The notes beneath the pieces are model-generated. The model had not been told where the DNA came from, ran no database searches, and was given only the letters and a program-made list of their open reading frames with translations. A DNA stretch of 16,612 nucleotides from an uncultured Acetatifactor sp. (GTDB lineage: Bacteria > Bacillota > Clostridia > Lachnospirales > Lachnospiraceae): assembly GCA_934402375.1 (NCBI GenBank), contig CAKRUB010000047.1:1-16612 (forward strand). The letters are read 5' to 3'. This document shows positions 5,972-14,432 of the stretch, in pieces (positions within the stretch are counted from its first letter, which is position 1; the number at the start of each line of letters is the position of its first letter). The position numbers and the translations under genes are program-made.

Positions 5972-7393
5972 ATGGAGAACAAGTTATCTTTCTATAATAC
6001 ACTGACAAAGAAGGTGGAGCAGTTTGTACCGAATGTGGACGGCAAGGTTGCAATGTACACCTGCGGACCGACCGTGTATCATTTTGCGCATATCGGCAAT
6101 CTGAGAAGCTATATCATGGAGGATTTGTTGGAAAAAACACTGCGCTATATCGGCTATGATGTGAAGCGTGTCATGAATATTACGGATGTGGGTCATCTTT
6201 CCAGTGATGCCGATACGGGCGAGGATAAGATGTTAAAGGGCGCAAAGCGCGAGCATAAGACGGTTATGGAGATTGCGAAATTCTATACCGACGCTTTCTT
6301 TGAGGACTGCCGGAAGCTGAATATCAAGAGACCGGATGTCGTGGAGCCGGCGACAAACTGTATCCCGGAATTCATCCATATGATCGAGGTGCTGCTCGAG
6401 AAGGGTTACGCCTATGAGGCGGGTGGGAATATCTATTTCGACACTTCAAAGCTGAAGGAATATTATGTATTCTCCAACCAGAGCGAGAAGGAGCTTCTGG
6501 TCGGCGTGCGCGACGACGTGGACGAGGATGAGAATAAGCGTAACAAGAGCGATTTCGTGCTCTGGTTTACAAAGTCAAAGTTTGACGATCAGGAATTAAA
6601 GTGGGAAAGCCCGTGGGGGGTCGGCTATCCCGGCTGGCATATAGAGTGCTCCTGCATCAGCATGAAGCATCTCGGCGAGTACATGGACATCCACTGCGGC
6701 GGTGTGGACAATATTTTCCCGCACCACACGAACGAGGTGGCGCAGAGCGAGTCCTACCTCGGGCATAAGTGGTGTAATTACTGGTTCCATGTGCATCACT
6801 TAAACGATAAGTCCGGCAAGATGAGTAAGTCCAAGGGAGATTTCCTGACGGTTTCGCTGCTGGAATCCAAGGGATATAACCCGCTGGTTTACAGACTCTT
6901 CTGCTTACAGTCCCATTACCGCAAGCCGTTGGAGTTCTCTTATGAGGTGCTCGACAATATGAGCGCGGCATACGATAAGCTGGTTAAGAAGATCGGGACG
7001 CTGAACCGCGACGGCGAGATCAACGAAGAGGCTTTCAAGGCATACCGGGAGAAATTTGAGGCGGCGCTCTGCGACGATCTGAACTCTTCCATGGCGATCA
7101 CGGTTCTCTATGATATGCTGAAGGCGGACATTTCGGATGCGACCAAGTATGCGCTGGCAGAGAGCTTCGACTATGTATTGTCCCTGGATCTGACGACTGC
7201 CCATGCACAGAAGGAAGAAGATAACAGCGTGGACGCAGAACTGGAGAGCTATGTGCTTCAGAAGATCGAGGAGCGCAAGGCGGCAAAGAAGGAAAAGGAT
7301 TTTGCCAAGGCTGACGCAATCCGTGCCGAGCTTCTGGAAAAGGGCATTGTTATCGAGGATACGCGCGAGGGTGTAAAATGGAAGAAAGCATAA
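5972..7393 (+). CDS. cysS: Cysteinyl-tRNA synthetase
   Basis: CysS attaches cysteine to tRNA-Cys. The 473-residue class Ia enzyme shows MYTCGPTVY with C31, the HIGN motif (40-43), KMSKS (283-287) and the zinc ligands C31, C226, H251 and E255, whose spacing matches the E. coli enzyme. The C-terminal part carries the DALR-type helical domain and the typical DFAKADAIRAELLEKGIVIEDTREGVKW ending, given here by position 443-471. Length is normal for the family. The ribosome site AAAGGAGGAAG precedes the ATG at 5972, 15 nt after cysE. The 3' end overlaps mrnC by 16 nt in another frame, indicating translational coupling. It is governed by the same Cys T-box, the classical arrangement for an aminoacyl-tRNA synthetase. 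Confidence 0.97.
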   Translation: MENKLSFYNTLTKKVEQFVPNVDGKVAMYTCGPTVYHFAHIGNLRSYIMEDLLEKTLRYIGYDVKRVMNITDVGHLSSDADTGEDKMLKGAKREHKTVMEIAKFYTDAFFEDCRKLNIKRPDVVEPATNCIPEFIHMIEVLLEKGYAYEAGGNIYFDTSKLKEYYVFSNQSEKELLVGVRDDVDEDENKRNKSDFVLWFTKSKFDDQELKWESPWGVGYPGWHIECSCISMKHLGEYMDIHCGGVDNIFPHHTNEVAQSESYLGHKWCNYWFHVHHLNDKSGKMSKSKGDFLTVSLLESKGYNPLVYRLFCLQSHYRKPLEFSYEVLDNMSAAYDKLVKKIGTLNRDGEINEEAFKAYREKFEAALCDDLNSSMAITVLYDMLKADISDATKYALAESFDYVLSLDLTTAHAQKEEDNSVDAELESYVLQKIEERKAAKKEKDFAKADAIRAELLEKGIVIEDTREGVKWKKA

Positions 7394-7869
7394 ATACGGT
7401 GGAACCGGTGCAGAGCGCGGATGAGAGCCTGTTACAGAGGATTAAGGCAGTATTTCCCGGAAAACAGCAGGATGTCAGAGGTTATTCCCCGCTGGTGCTC
7501 GCCTACATCGGGGATGCGGTCTATGACCTGATCATACGTACGGTTGTCGTTGAGCGCGCGAATCGTCCCGCCAACGATCTGCACAGGATAACGGTAAAAT
7601 ATGTCAGTGCCACGGCGCAGGCGCGGATTGTGGACGTACTGATGGACAGGCTGACGGAGGAGGAAGCGGCAGTCTATCGTCGCGGTAAGAACTCCAAACC
7701 GCACACGATGGCGAAGAATGCCACGGCGGCAGAATACCTCAAGGCGACCGGTTTTGAGGCGGTGATTGGTTTTCTCTATCTGACAGACCGTATGGAAAGG
7801 GTGCTGGAGCTGGTGAAAACTGGAATTGCAGAGGCGGAAATTGCCGGGAAAGGAAAGGGTTACTTTTAA
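7378..7869 (+). CDS. mrnC: Mini-ribonuclease III
   Basis: MrnC is a homodimeric RNase III without the double-stranded RNA-binding domain; in Bacillus it matures the ends of 23S rRNA. The 163-residue protein has the RNase III signature YSPLVLAYIGDAVYDL with the catalytic D46, and ATGFEAVIGFLYL with the second acidic residue E127. RRGKNSKPH (about 101-109) matches the conserved basic loop. The N-terminal 30 residues are a variable extension. The ATG at 7378 lies within cysS and has a GAGGG site about 6 nt upstream. Its stop TAA shares a base with the rlmB ATG (TAATG), so cysS, mrnC and rlmB are tightly coupled. The order cysS-mrnC-rlmB is conserved in Firmicutes. Confidence 0.95.
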   Translation: MEESINTVEPVQSADESLLQRIKAVFPGKQQDVRGYSPLVLAYIGDAVYDLIIRTVVVERANRPANDLHRITVKYVSATAQARIVDVLMDRLTEEEAAVYRRGKNSKPHTMAKNATAAEYLKATGFEAVIGFLYLTDRMERVLELVKTGIAEAEIAGKGKGYF

Positions 7870-8612
7870 TGGCATACGAAGAATTTACGATAGAGGGGCG
7901 GAATGCGGTGATAGAGGCGTTCCGTTCCGGCAAGACGATCGATAAGCTGTACATTCTGGACGGCTGTCAGGACGGGCCGATCATGACGATTAAACGAGAG
8001 GCGAAAAAGCAGGACTGTATCGTCAAGTTTGTCACGAAGGAGCGGCTTGACCAGATGTCCGGCACCGGGAAGCATCAGGGTGTCATTGCAACGGCGGCGG
8101 CATATGAGTACGCAGAGGTGGAGGATATGCTTCAGGCGGCGAGGGACAAAGGAGAACCTCCCTTTCTGATTCTGCTGGATAATATTGAGGATCCGCATAA
8201 TCTCGGGGCGATCATCCGTACCGCGAATCTTGCTGGGGCACATGGTGTCATCATCCCAAAGAACCGCGCGGTCGGACTGACGGCCACGGTGGCAAGAACC
8301 TCCGCCGGGGCATTAAACTATACGCCGGTTGCAAAGGTGACAAATCTTGCGAAGACGATTGAGGACCTGAAAAAGGAGGGCATGTGGTTCGTGTGCGCCG
8401 ATATGGGCGGAACGACCATGTATGATCTCGATCTCAAGGGGGCGATCGGGCTGGTGATCGGCAACGAGGGAGAGGGTGTCGGCAGACTGGTGAAGGAAAA
8501 GTGCGATATGATCGCGTCCATTCCCATGAAGGGAGACATTGACTCTCTGAATGCGTCCGTGGCAGCAGGCGTGCTTGCCTATGAGATCGTGAGACAGAGA
8601 CTTCAGGCATAA
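7869..8612 (+). CDS. rlmB: 23S rRNA (guanosine-2'-O)-methyltransferase, SpoU/TrmH family
   Basis: RlmB methylates the 2'-hydroxyl of a guanosine in the peptidyl-transferase region of 23S rRNA (G2251 in E. coli numbering), using S-adenosylmethionine. The 247-residue protein has the N-terminal substrate-binding domain (about 1-75, beginning EEFTIEGRNAVIEAF). The SPOUT catalytic domain follows with motif 1 DNIEDPHNLGAIIRTA (104-119, R117), motif 2 IGNEGEGVG (197-205) and motif 3 SLNASVAAG (226-234), forming the trefoil knot. The assignment to RlmB rather than another SpoU enzyme rests mainly on the mrnC-rlmB-sigH neighbourhood. Start and mrnC stop overlap (TAATG). sigH begins 15 nt downstream. 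Confidence 0.92.
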   Translation: MAYEEFTIEGRNAVIEAFRSGKTIDKLYILDGCQDGPIMTIKREAKKQDCIVKFVTKERLDQMSGTGKHQGVIATAAAYEYAEVEDMLQAARDKGEPPFLILLDNIEDPHNLGAIIRTANLAGAHGVIIPKNRAVGLTATVARTSAGALNYTPVAKVTNLAKTIEDLKKEGMWFVCADMGGTTMYDLDLKGAIGLVIGNEGEGVGRLVKEKCDMIASIPMKGDIDSLNASVAAGVLAYEIVRQRLQA

Positions 8613-8627
8613 CCGGAGGAGGGCAGA

Positions 8628-9263
8628 ATGGCGGGAAAATATTCCGATTACCGGCAGTGCTCAGACGATGAATTGATCGACAGACTCAGAAGAGGTGAGG
8701 AGCCGATCATGGACTATATCTGTGACAAGTATAAAAATCTGGTGCGGAGCAAGGCAAAATCCATGTTCATTCTCGGCGCGGACAGTGAGGATCTGATCCA
8801 GGAGGGTATGATCGGGCTGTTCAAGGCAGTCAGGGACTACGATATGGGACGTGACGCCAGCTTCTATACCTTCGCGGAGCTGTGTATCAGCCGACAGATG
8901 TACACGGCGGTACAGGCATCCAAGCGCCAGAAGCATCTGCCTCTAAATACCTATGTTTCTCTGGACAGCGGAAGCACTCCGGCGGACGGGGAGGGCAGGG
9001 AGTCCCAGACGCTCGCGGAGCTTTTAGCCGATAGAACGGAGCTTTCCCCGGAGGAGCTGTTTCTCGACAAGGAGCGGGTAGCCTTTCTGGAAAAGGCGAT
9101 CGAGGAGGAACTGAGCGACTTCGAGCGGCAGGTGCTGGAGCTTTCCATGACGGGGATGGGCTATGTGCAGATTGCAAAGGTGCTCGGAAGGGATGAGAAG
9201 GCGACGGACAATGCACTGCAGAGATTAAAGACGAAGGTTAGAAAGGTGTTGCGGAAGAATTGA
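8628..9263 (+). CDS. sigH: RNA polymerase sigma factor SigH (Spo0H)
   Basis: SigH directs transcription at the transition to stationary phase and the onset of sporulation in Firmicutes. The 211-residue protein has a sigma-70 region 2 (about 15-105) with SEDLIQEGMIGLFKAVRDYD and FYTFAELCISRQMYTAV, followed by the SigH-typical KRQKHLPLNTYVSLD. An acidic linker leads to region 4 (about 150-210) with a helix-turn-helix at GMGYVQIAKVLGRDEKATDNAL. Length is close to that of B. subtilis SigH. It has a strong CCGGAGGAGGG ribosome site. In Bacillus, yacP/rae1 lies between rlmB and sigH; here only 15 nt separate them, so that gene is absent from this place. The stop codon overlaps the next gene. Its presence suggests an endospore-forming lineage but does not prove sporulation. 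Confidence 0.93.
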   Translation: MAGKYSDYRQCSDDELIDRLRRGEEPIMDYICDKYKNLVRSKAKSMFILGADSEDLIQEGMIGLFKAVRDYDMGRDASFYTFAELCISRQMYTAVQASKRQKHLPLNTYVSLDSGSTPADGEGRESQTLAELLADRTELSPEELFLDKERVAFLEKAIEEELSDFERQVLELSMTGMGYVQIAKVLGRDEKATDNALQRLKTKVRKVLRKN

Positions 9264-10144
9264 AGAAGAAAAGGATAGTGTTGGCAGGCTGTCTGATTGT
9301 GCTTGCTGCAGTCGGGATTTTTGCCGCCCTGCGGATAAATGGAGACGAACATTGCTATGTCACCCAGTATGCGGATATGACGGGGCTTCAGGGAATGTTT
9401 TACACCGTGGAGACGGAGGATGGCGGACTGATCGTGATTGATAGCGGGAATGCGGGAAACGCGGCATATGTTGTGGAAGTGATCGAGGCGAAGGGGCAGC
9501 ATGTGGACGCATGGATACTGACGCATCCGCACCCGGATCATGTCGGCGCGTTTAATGAGGCGTGGGAACTGCTGAAGGATGATGTAGACAGGGTTTATGC
9601 CATTGAGATGGATTACGCGGCATATCAGGCGAAGGCGCAGGAATGGGATGGCTTCGAGGTTTACGAGCGGTTTCTGGAGCTCATGGACGGCAGCGATAAG
9701 CTGGTTTATGTCCATAGCGGGGACAGCTTTGACATATGCGGGCTTTCCTGTGAGGTGCTGAGCGCTTATGACGCATCTGTTGACCAGATCACGCGCGATT
9801 TATGCAACGACGGCTCCATGATGTTTAAACTGACAAATCATGAGGAGAGCATGCTTTTCTGTTCGGATGTCGGGATAGGCATGTCGGACAGGATTATAGC
9901 GCAGTATGCGGACAGGCTGAAATGTGATTATATCCAGATGGGACATCATGGAAACGGTGGATTGTCGGCGGACTTCTATCGTCTGACACAGCCGAAGGCA
10001 GCTTTTTTTGACGCGCCGGAATGGCTGATGAATCCGGCGGAGGGGGCGAATTATACCACGCCCCAGAACAGGCAGCTGATGGAAGAGATGGGTGCTGACA
10101 TTTATTATTATGCCACGGCACCAAACAGAATTATTTTAAAATAA
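9260..10144 (+). CDS. Membrane-anchored metallo-beta-lactamase-fold hydrolase
   Basis: A 294-residue MBL-fold protein beginning MKKKRIVLAG with a hydrophobic segment (about 6-24), so probably anchored with its catalytic domain outside. Metal-binding motifs are present: THPHPDHVG (H89, H91, D93, H94), a later LFCSDVG aspartate (about 203) and GHHGN near 233-237. The layout resembles the hydrolase domain of ComEC-type proteins, but no ComEC channel is attached. The substrate is unknown. The start is a TTG at 9260 whose last two bases overlap the sigH TGA, implying translational coupling; the ribosome site is weak (AAGGTG about 11 nt upstream). A GTG at 9278 with AAAAGG upstream is a possible alternative but would lose the lysine-rich n-region. 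It seems to be the last gene of the operon. LAGC at 8-11 is not a convincing lipobox. Confidence 0.8.
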   Translation: MKKKRIVLAGCLIVLAAVGIFAALRINGDEHCYVTQYADMTGLQGMFYTVETEDGGLIVIDSGNAGNAAYVVEVIEAKGQHVDAWILTHPHPDHVGAFNEAWELLKDDVDRVYAIEMDYAAYQAKAQEWDGFEVYERFLELMDGSDKLVYVHSGDSFDICGLSCEVLSAYDASVDQITRDLCNDGSMMFKLTNHEESMLFCSDVGIGMSDRIIAQYADRLKCDYIQMGHHGNGGLSADFYRLTQPKAAFFDAPEWLMNPAEGANYTTPQNRQLMEEMGADIYYYATAPNRIILK

Positions 10145-10163
10145 AAACTTCATTTTTCTTTTA

Positions 10164-10192
10164 TTGACTTTGCAGTCATCCGGGTCTATAAT
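10164..10192 (+). promoter_or_regulatory. Consensus promoter of the RND-TetR operon
   Basis: TTGACT (10164-10169), a 17-nt spacer and TATAAT (10187-10192) form a near-perfect vegetative promoter with a start near 10199. It lies 20 nt after the MBL gene stop. No terminator separates the two, so some read-through from the upstream operon is possible. Confidence 0.88.
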
Positions 10193-10206
10193 CATCACGA
10201 CTAAAA

Positions 10207-10228
10207 ACCGACCGACTGGTCGGACGGT
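10207..10228. promoter_or_regulatory. TetR-type operator palindrome
   Basis: A 22-bp palindrome with half-sites ACCGACCGAC and GTCGGACGGT around a TG centre; 9 of 10 half-site positions are symmetric. It begins 15 nt after the -10 element, in the first bases of the transcript. A repressor bound here would block initiation or early elongation. The natural candidate ligand is the TetR-family protein at 14432, the second gene of this transcript. Confidence 0.75.
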
Positions 10229-10247
10229 CAGACAGGAGAGGAAACGG

Positions 10248-13200
10248 ATGATTTCAAAATTCAGCGTAAAGAAGCCTTATACAGTACTGGTAGGAGTGGT
10301 ACTGGCGATTATTCTGGGCGTGGTGTCCTTCACAAGGATGACGGCGGATCTTCTGCCGAATATCAGCCTGCCCTATGTGCTCGTCATGACAACCTATCCC
10401 GGTGCGAGTCCGGAGACGGTGGAAATGGCAGTGACTCAGCCGGTGGAGGCATCCATGGCAACGGTCAGCAATATCGAGAGCATCAGCTCCATATCAAACG
10501 AAAACTATTCTATGGTCATTCTGGAATTTTCCCAGACGGCGGACATGAATGCCGTCTCCCTTGAAATCAGGGAAAGTCTCGATCAGGTAAAGAGCTATTG
10601 GGACGATTCCATAGGAAATCCCATTATTATGAAGATGAATCCCGACATGCTGCCGGTAATGATCGCAGCGGTCAGCATGGAAGGGATGGATAACGCGGCG
10701 ATCAGCGCCTATGTACAGGAGACGGTCGTGCCAGAGCTTGAGAGCATTGAGGGCGTGGCGAGCGTCAGTGCGACAGGACTGCTGGAGGAGAGCGTCAACG
10801 TCATTATCCGTCAGGAGAAGATCGACGAAATTAATGAAAAAGTATATGCCGCTATCGACGATAAGATGGTGGACGCTGCGGAAGAACTGGAAAACGGAAA
10901 AAAAGAGCTTGAGGACGGGAAGACTGAGCTTGCCGAAAATAAACAGAATCTGCTGGATGCGCAGAGCAAGCTTGACGGAAATCGGGCAGAGCTGGAGAAG
11001 GGCAGGAAAGAGCTTGAGGACGGAAAAACTGAGCTGGAAAATCAGCAGAATACCATCAGCAGTCAGCTGGCGGTTCAGAAGAATGCCCTGCTGACGGCGA
11101 AGGCAAATCTGGAAGCCATGCAGACGGGACTTGCCACGGCAAAGGGGCTGAATGACGGAATCGGTCAATTGGACGCCGGACTTTCGACGCTGCAGGCATT
11201 GCGGACACCGGGCTGTATGCAGTCCTACACGGCTTCCATGAAGAAACTCGGGACAGCGATGGCAACACTGTCCGTAAGTGCCGGAGATGCCGGTGCGGCG
11301 ACAATGCTCGCCGAGGCACAGGGCGAAATTGCGGCATTAAAGGTTGCAGTGACGGAAAATTCCATGCTCGCAGCGGCGATGGAAAATGCGGGAGCGGCAG
11401 CGGGAATGACCCTGCCGACCATGGATGAGCTGAAGGCGCTGGACTGGACGGCAGCTGAAAATGCCAGAACAGTAGGTACTGCCCTGACGGCGGTGGATTA
11501 TGCGATTCCGACACTGATTGCCAATCTGCAGACGCAGAGGGCGGCGCTGGCGCAGCAGCTTGACTATGCGACGTCAGGACTCGGCTACGAGGGCTATGTG
11601 GCGAATGTGAACCGGATGCTGGCAGCGCAGGGCATTACAGACATCGACAAGGCAGTCAGCGAGATCGGCAACGGTCTCATTCAGATTGAGCAGGGGCAGA
11701 TGGCTGCGGCGATTCAGTTTGCGGACGGCAAGGCACAGATTGCGCTGGGAGAGTACCGGCTTGAGGTTGCGCAGTCCCAGCTGGATTCCGGTGAGGAGCA
11801 GATCAAATCCGGGCTGGAACAGCTCGAGGATGCCCAGCAGCAGATGAAGGACGCGGAGGAACAGCTTGCCGACGGGGAGAAGCAGCTGGCGGATGCCAAA
11901 GAGGATGCTTACGCACAGGCTGACATGACAAAGGTTCTCACGGCAGACATGATAAAACAGCTTTTAGCTGCGCAGAATTTCTCCATGCCTGCGGGGTATG
12001 TGACAGAGGATGGCATTGACTATATGGTGCGTGTGGGTGATAAGCCGTCGGATGCAGAGGAGCTGAAGGCGCTTCCGCTGATGGATCTGCACATGGACGG
12101 TGTCCCGGTGATCACACTCGGAGATGTCGCAGATGTGTTCTATGCGGATAACTCGGCAGATATTTATACGAATGTAGATGGAAGTGTAGGTGTCATGCTG
12201 ACGATCCAGAAGCAGACCGGCTATTCCACGGGTGAGGTTTCTGATCTGCTGGCGGAGCGTTTTCAGGAGCTGATGGATGAGAATGCGGGCTTAAATCTGA
12301 TCACATTGATGGATCAGGGAATTTATATTGACCTTGTCATGGATGCTATTTTTAACAATATTGTCTTTGGGTTTGGACTTGCAGTACTGATACTGATACT
12401 TTTCCTGAAGGATCTCAGACCAACGCTCGTCGTGGCGGTCTCTGTCCCTATCAGCCTGGTGACGGCAGTAGTGTGTATGTATTTCAGCGGCGTTACCCTG
12501 AACATCATCTCCTTGTCCGGTCTGGCATTGGGAATCGGAATGCTGGTGGATAATTCAATCGTAGTCATCGAGAACATATATCGTCTGCGAGGGCTTGGAT
12601 ATGATGTCAAACGGGCGGCAATCGAAGGCGCGGGAGAGGTTGCCGGAGCGATAGCCTCCTCGACGCTGACGACGGTGTGTGTCTTCCTGCCGATTGTGTT
12701 TACGGAGGGCATTACAAGACAGCTGTTTGTGGATATGGGACTGACGATCGGTTACTCACTGCTGGCAAGCCTTGTGATTGCGCTGACCGTAGTGCCCGCT
12801 ATGTCTTCCATGGTACTCAGAAAGACAAAGGAGAAGAAGGAGGGGCGGCTCTACGGCGCGCTTGTCAGGGGCTATGAAAAGGTGCTGGGAGGCTCCCTGC
12901 GGGTAAAGCCGCTGGTATTGCTGCTGGTAGTCCTGCTGCTGGTGGGAAGCATGGCGCTGGCTTACACGAACGGTACGGCGTTCATGTCGGATATGGATTC
13001 CACCCAGCTGACGGTGTCCGTGCAGATGGATAAGGATGCGACGCTCGCAGAGACCGGAGCAGTGTCCGATCAGGTTGTCGATGCAATTCTGGAGCTGGAG
13101 GATGTGCAGAATGTCGGTGCCATGACCAGCGCGTCCACAATGTCCCTGCTCGGCGGCGGGGGCGGCAGCACCAACCAGGCGACGATCTACGTTGTTACAA

Positions 13201-14432
13201 GGGAGAATAAGAAGCTGAGCAACAAGGAGCTGGCGGATGAAATTCTCAGGCGGACGGAAGGGCTTGGAGCGGAAATTTCAGTGGATACCTCCAGCATGGA
13301 TATGACGGCACTTGGAGGAAGCGGAATTTCCATTCAGGTCAGAGGACGTGAGCTTGACGAGCTGAGCCGTATAGCGCGCGAGGTTGCCTCGATCGTTGAG
13401 ACGGTGGAGGGAACGGCTGAGGTCAGCAACGGACTGGAAGAAGCGGAGGAGGAGACCCGCGTCATCATTGACCGGGAGAAAGCGGTTCACTACGGACTGA
13501 CTGTCGCACAGGTATACAGCCAGATTTATGGACGGCTCGCCGAGGCGACAAGCGCAACGACGCTCGTGGCGGCGGATAAGGATTATAATGTCTATGTCAG
13601 GAACGGAAACGATATGGAGCTGACAAGAGAGCTTCTAAAGCAGCTCGCTATTAACGGTACGGATGAGAATGGGGAGAGCATTGACATTCCACTGAGTGAG
13701 ATCGCTGACTTTGAGACAGCGGATGCAATGACCTCCATCAACCGTGTGGATCAGACCAGATATGTGACCGTGTCCGCGTCCATTGCGGACGGCTACAATG
13801 TCGGGCTGGTATCGACGGAGGTTGAGAGGGAACTCGCGGATTATGAGATGCCCGCCGGGTACAGACTGGTATTCTCCGGAGAGAATGAGATGATCAATGA
13901 CGCCATGGGACAGATTCTTCTGATGCTTGTGCTCGCGGTTGCCTTCATGTACCTTATCATGGTGGCACAGTTCCAGTCCCTGAAGTCGCCGTTTATCATT
14001 CTGTTCACGATTCCGCTGGCATTTACCGGAGGCTTTCTGGGGCTGTTCCTTGCCGGAAGCGAGATCAGCGTTATCGCGATGATCGGCTTTGTCATGCTGG
14101 CGGGCATCATTGTCAATAATGGAATCGTGCTGATTGACTATATGAACCAGCTGCGTGCGGCGGGGATGGAGAAGCGCGAGGCAATTCTGGAAGCGGGCAG
14201 AACCAGACTACGTCCGGTGCTGATGACCGCGCTGACGACCATTCTTGCCCTGTCCACGATGGTGTTCAGCGACGACATGGGTTCGGAGATGGCGAGACCT
14301 ATGGCGTTAGTGACGATTGGCGGTCTGCTGTACGGTACACTGATGACCTTGATTGTCATTCCCTGTATCTATGATCTCTTCAACAGAGAAAAGAAGAGCA
14401 GTCTGCCTGAAAAGCAGTTGGAGGAAGCATAA
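10248..14432 (+). CDS. RND-family efflux permease with large coiled-coil insertion
   Basis: A 1394-residue proton-driven resistance-nodulation-division (AcrB/SwrC-like HAE) transporter. Visible features: transmembrane segment 1 (about 10-29), the PN1-like domain (VTQPVEASM, SSISNENYSMV), a first membrane bundle at about 700-860 with GIGMLVDNSIVVIEN (D768, N769), a second extracytoplasmic domain (about 905-1215) with LLGGGGGS, and a second bundle (about 1220-1380) with GIIVNNGIVLIDY. Typical RND pumps have 1000-1050 residues. The excess sits between the VNVIIRQEKIDEI strand and the TADMIKQLLAAQN helix (about 200-555). It consists of eight heptads (213-268, ELEDGKT type), an Ala-rich middle and six heptads (511-552, QLADGEK type), consistent with an antiparallel coiled-coil arm. 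The ATG at 10248 follows GGAGAGG; a longer upstream reading would start inside the -35 element. No adaptor gene is adjacent. Substrate is unknown. Confidence 0.92.
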   Translation: MISKFSVKKPYTVLVGVVLAIILGVVSFTRMTADLLPNISLPYVLVMTTYPGASPETVEMAVTQPVEASMATVSNIESISSISNENYSMVILEFSQTADMNAVSLEIRESLDQVKSYWDDSIGNPIIMKMNPDMLPVMIAAVSMEGMDNAAISAYVQETVVPELESIEGVASVSATGLLEESVNVIIRQEKIDEINEKVYAAIDDKMVDAAEELENGKKELEDGKTELAENKQNLLDAQSKLDGNRAELEKGRKELEDGKTELENQQNTISSQLAVQKNALLTAKANLEAMQTGLATAKGLNDGIGQLDAGLSTLQALRTPGCMQSYTASMKKLGTAMATLSVSAGDAGAATMLAEAQGEIAALKVAVTENSMLAAAMENAGAAAGMTLPTMDELKALDWTAAENARTVGTALTAVDYAIPTLIANLQTQRAALAQQLDYATSGLGYEGYVANVNRMLAAQGITDIDKAVSEIGNGLIQIEQGQMAAAIQFADGKAQIALGEYRLEVAQSQLDSGEEQIKSGLEQLEDAQQQMKDAEEQLADGEKQLADAKEDAYAQADMTKVLTADMIKQLLAAQNFSMPAGYVTEDGIDYMVRVGDKPSDAEELKALPLMDLHMDGVPVITLGDVADVFYADNSADIYTNVDGSVGVMLTIQKQTGYSTGEVSDLLAERFQELMDENAGLNLITLMDQGIYIDLVMDAIFNNIVFGFGLAVLILILFLKDLRPTLVVAVSVPISLVTAVVCMYFSGVTLNIISLSGLALGIGMLVDNSIVVIENIYRLRGLGYDVKRAAIEGAGEVAGAIASSTLTTVCVFLPIVFTEGITRQLFVDMGLTIGYSLLASLVIALTVVPAMSSMVLRKTKEKKEGRLYGALVRGYEKVLGGSLRVKPLVLLLVVLLLVGSMALAYTNGTAFMSDMDSTQLTVSVQMDKDATLAETGAVSDQVVDAILELEDVQNVGAMTSASTMSLLGGGGGSTNQATIYVVTRENKKLSNKELADEILRRTEGLGAEISVDTSSMDMTALGGSGISIQVRGRELDELSRIAREVASIVETVEGTAEVSNGLEEAEEETRVIIDREKAVHYGLTVAQVYSQIYGRLAEATSATTLVAADKDYNVYVRNGNDMELTRELLKQLAINGTDENGESIDIPLSEIADFETADAMTSINRVDQTRYVTVSASIADGYNVGLVSTEVERELADYEMPAGYRLVFSGENEMINDAMGQILLMLVLAVAFMYLIMVAQFQSLKSPFIILFTIPLAFTGGFLGLFLAGSEISVIAMIGFVMLAGIIVNNGIVLIDYMNQLRAAGMEKREAILEAGRTRLRPVLMTALTTILALSTMVFSDDMGSEMARPMALVTIGGLLYGTLMTLIVIPCIYDLFNREKKSSLPEKQLEEA

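Noticed and set aside
9281..9295. LAGC at residues 8-11 of the MBL protein as a lipoprotein signal
   Set aside because: Only a few hydrophobic residues precede the cysteine and the main hydrophobic run follows it, so a signal anchor is more likely.
10164..10247. Upstream TTG start that would lengthen the RND permease by 28 residues
   Set aside because: The TTG is the first triplet of the -35 element (TTGACT) and the extension would lie mostly in promoter and operator DNA. The ATG at 10248 has a good ribosome site and starts with a typical RND N-terminus.
10494..11168. Long - strand open frame opposite the permease
   Set aside because: Mirror of the coiled-coil-coding repeats on the + strand; no family features and no independent ribosome site noted.
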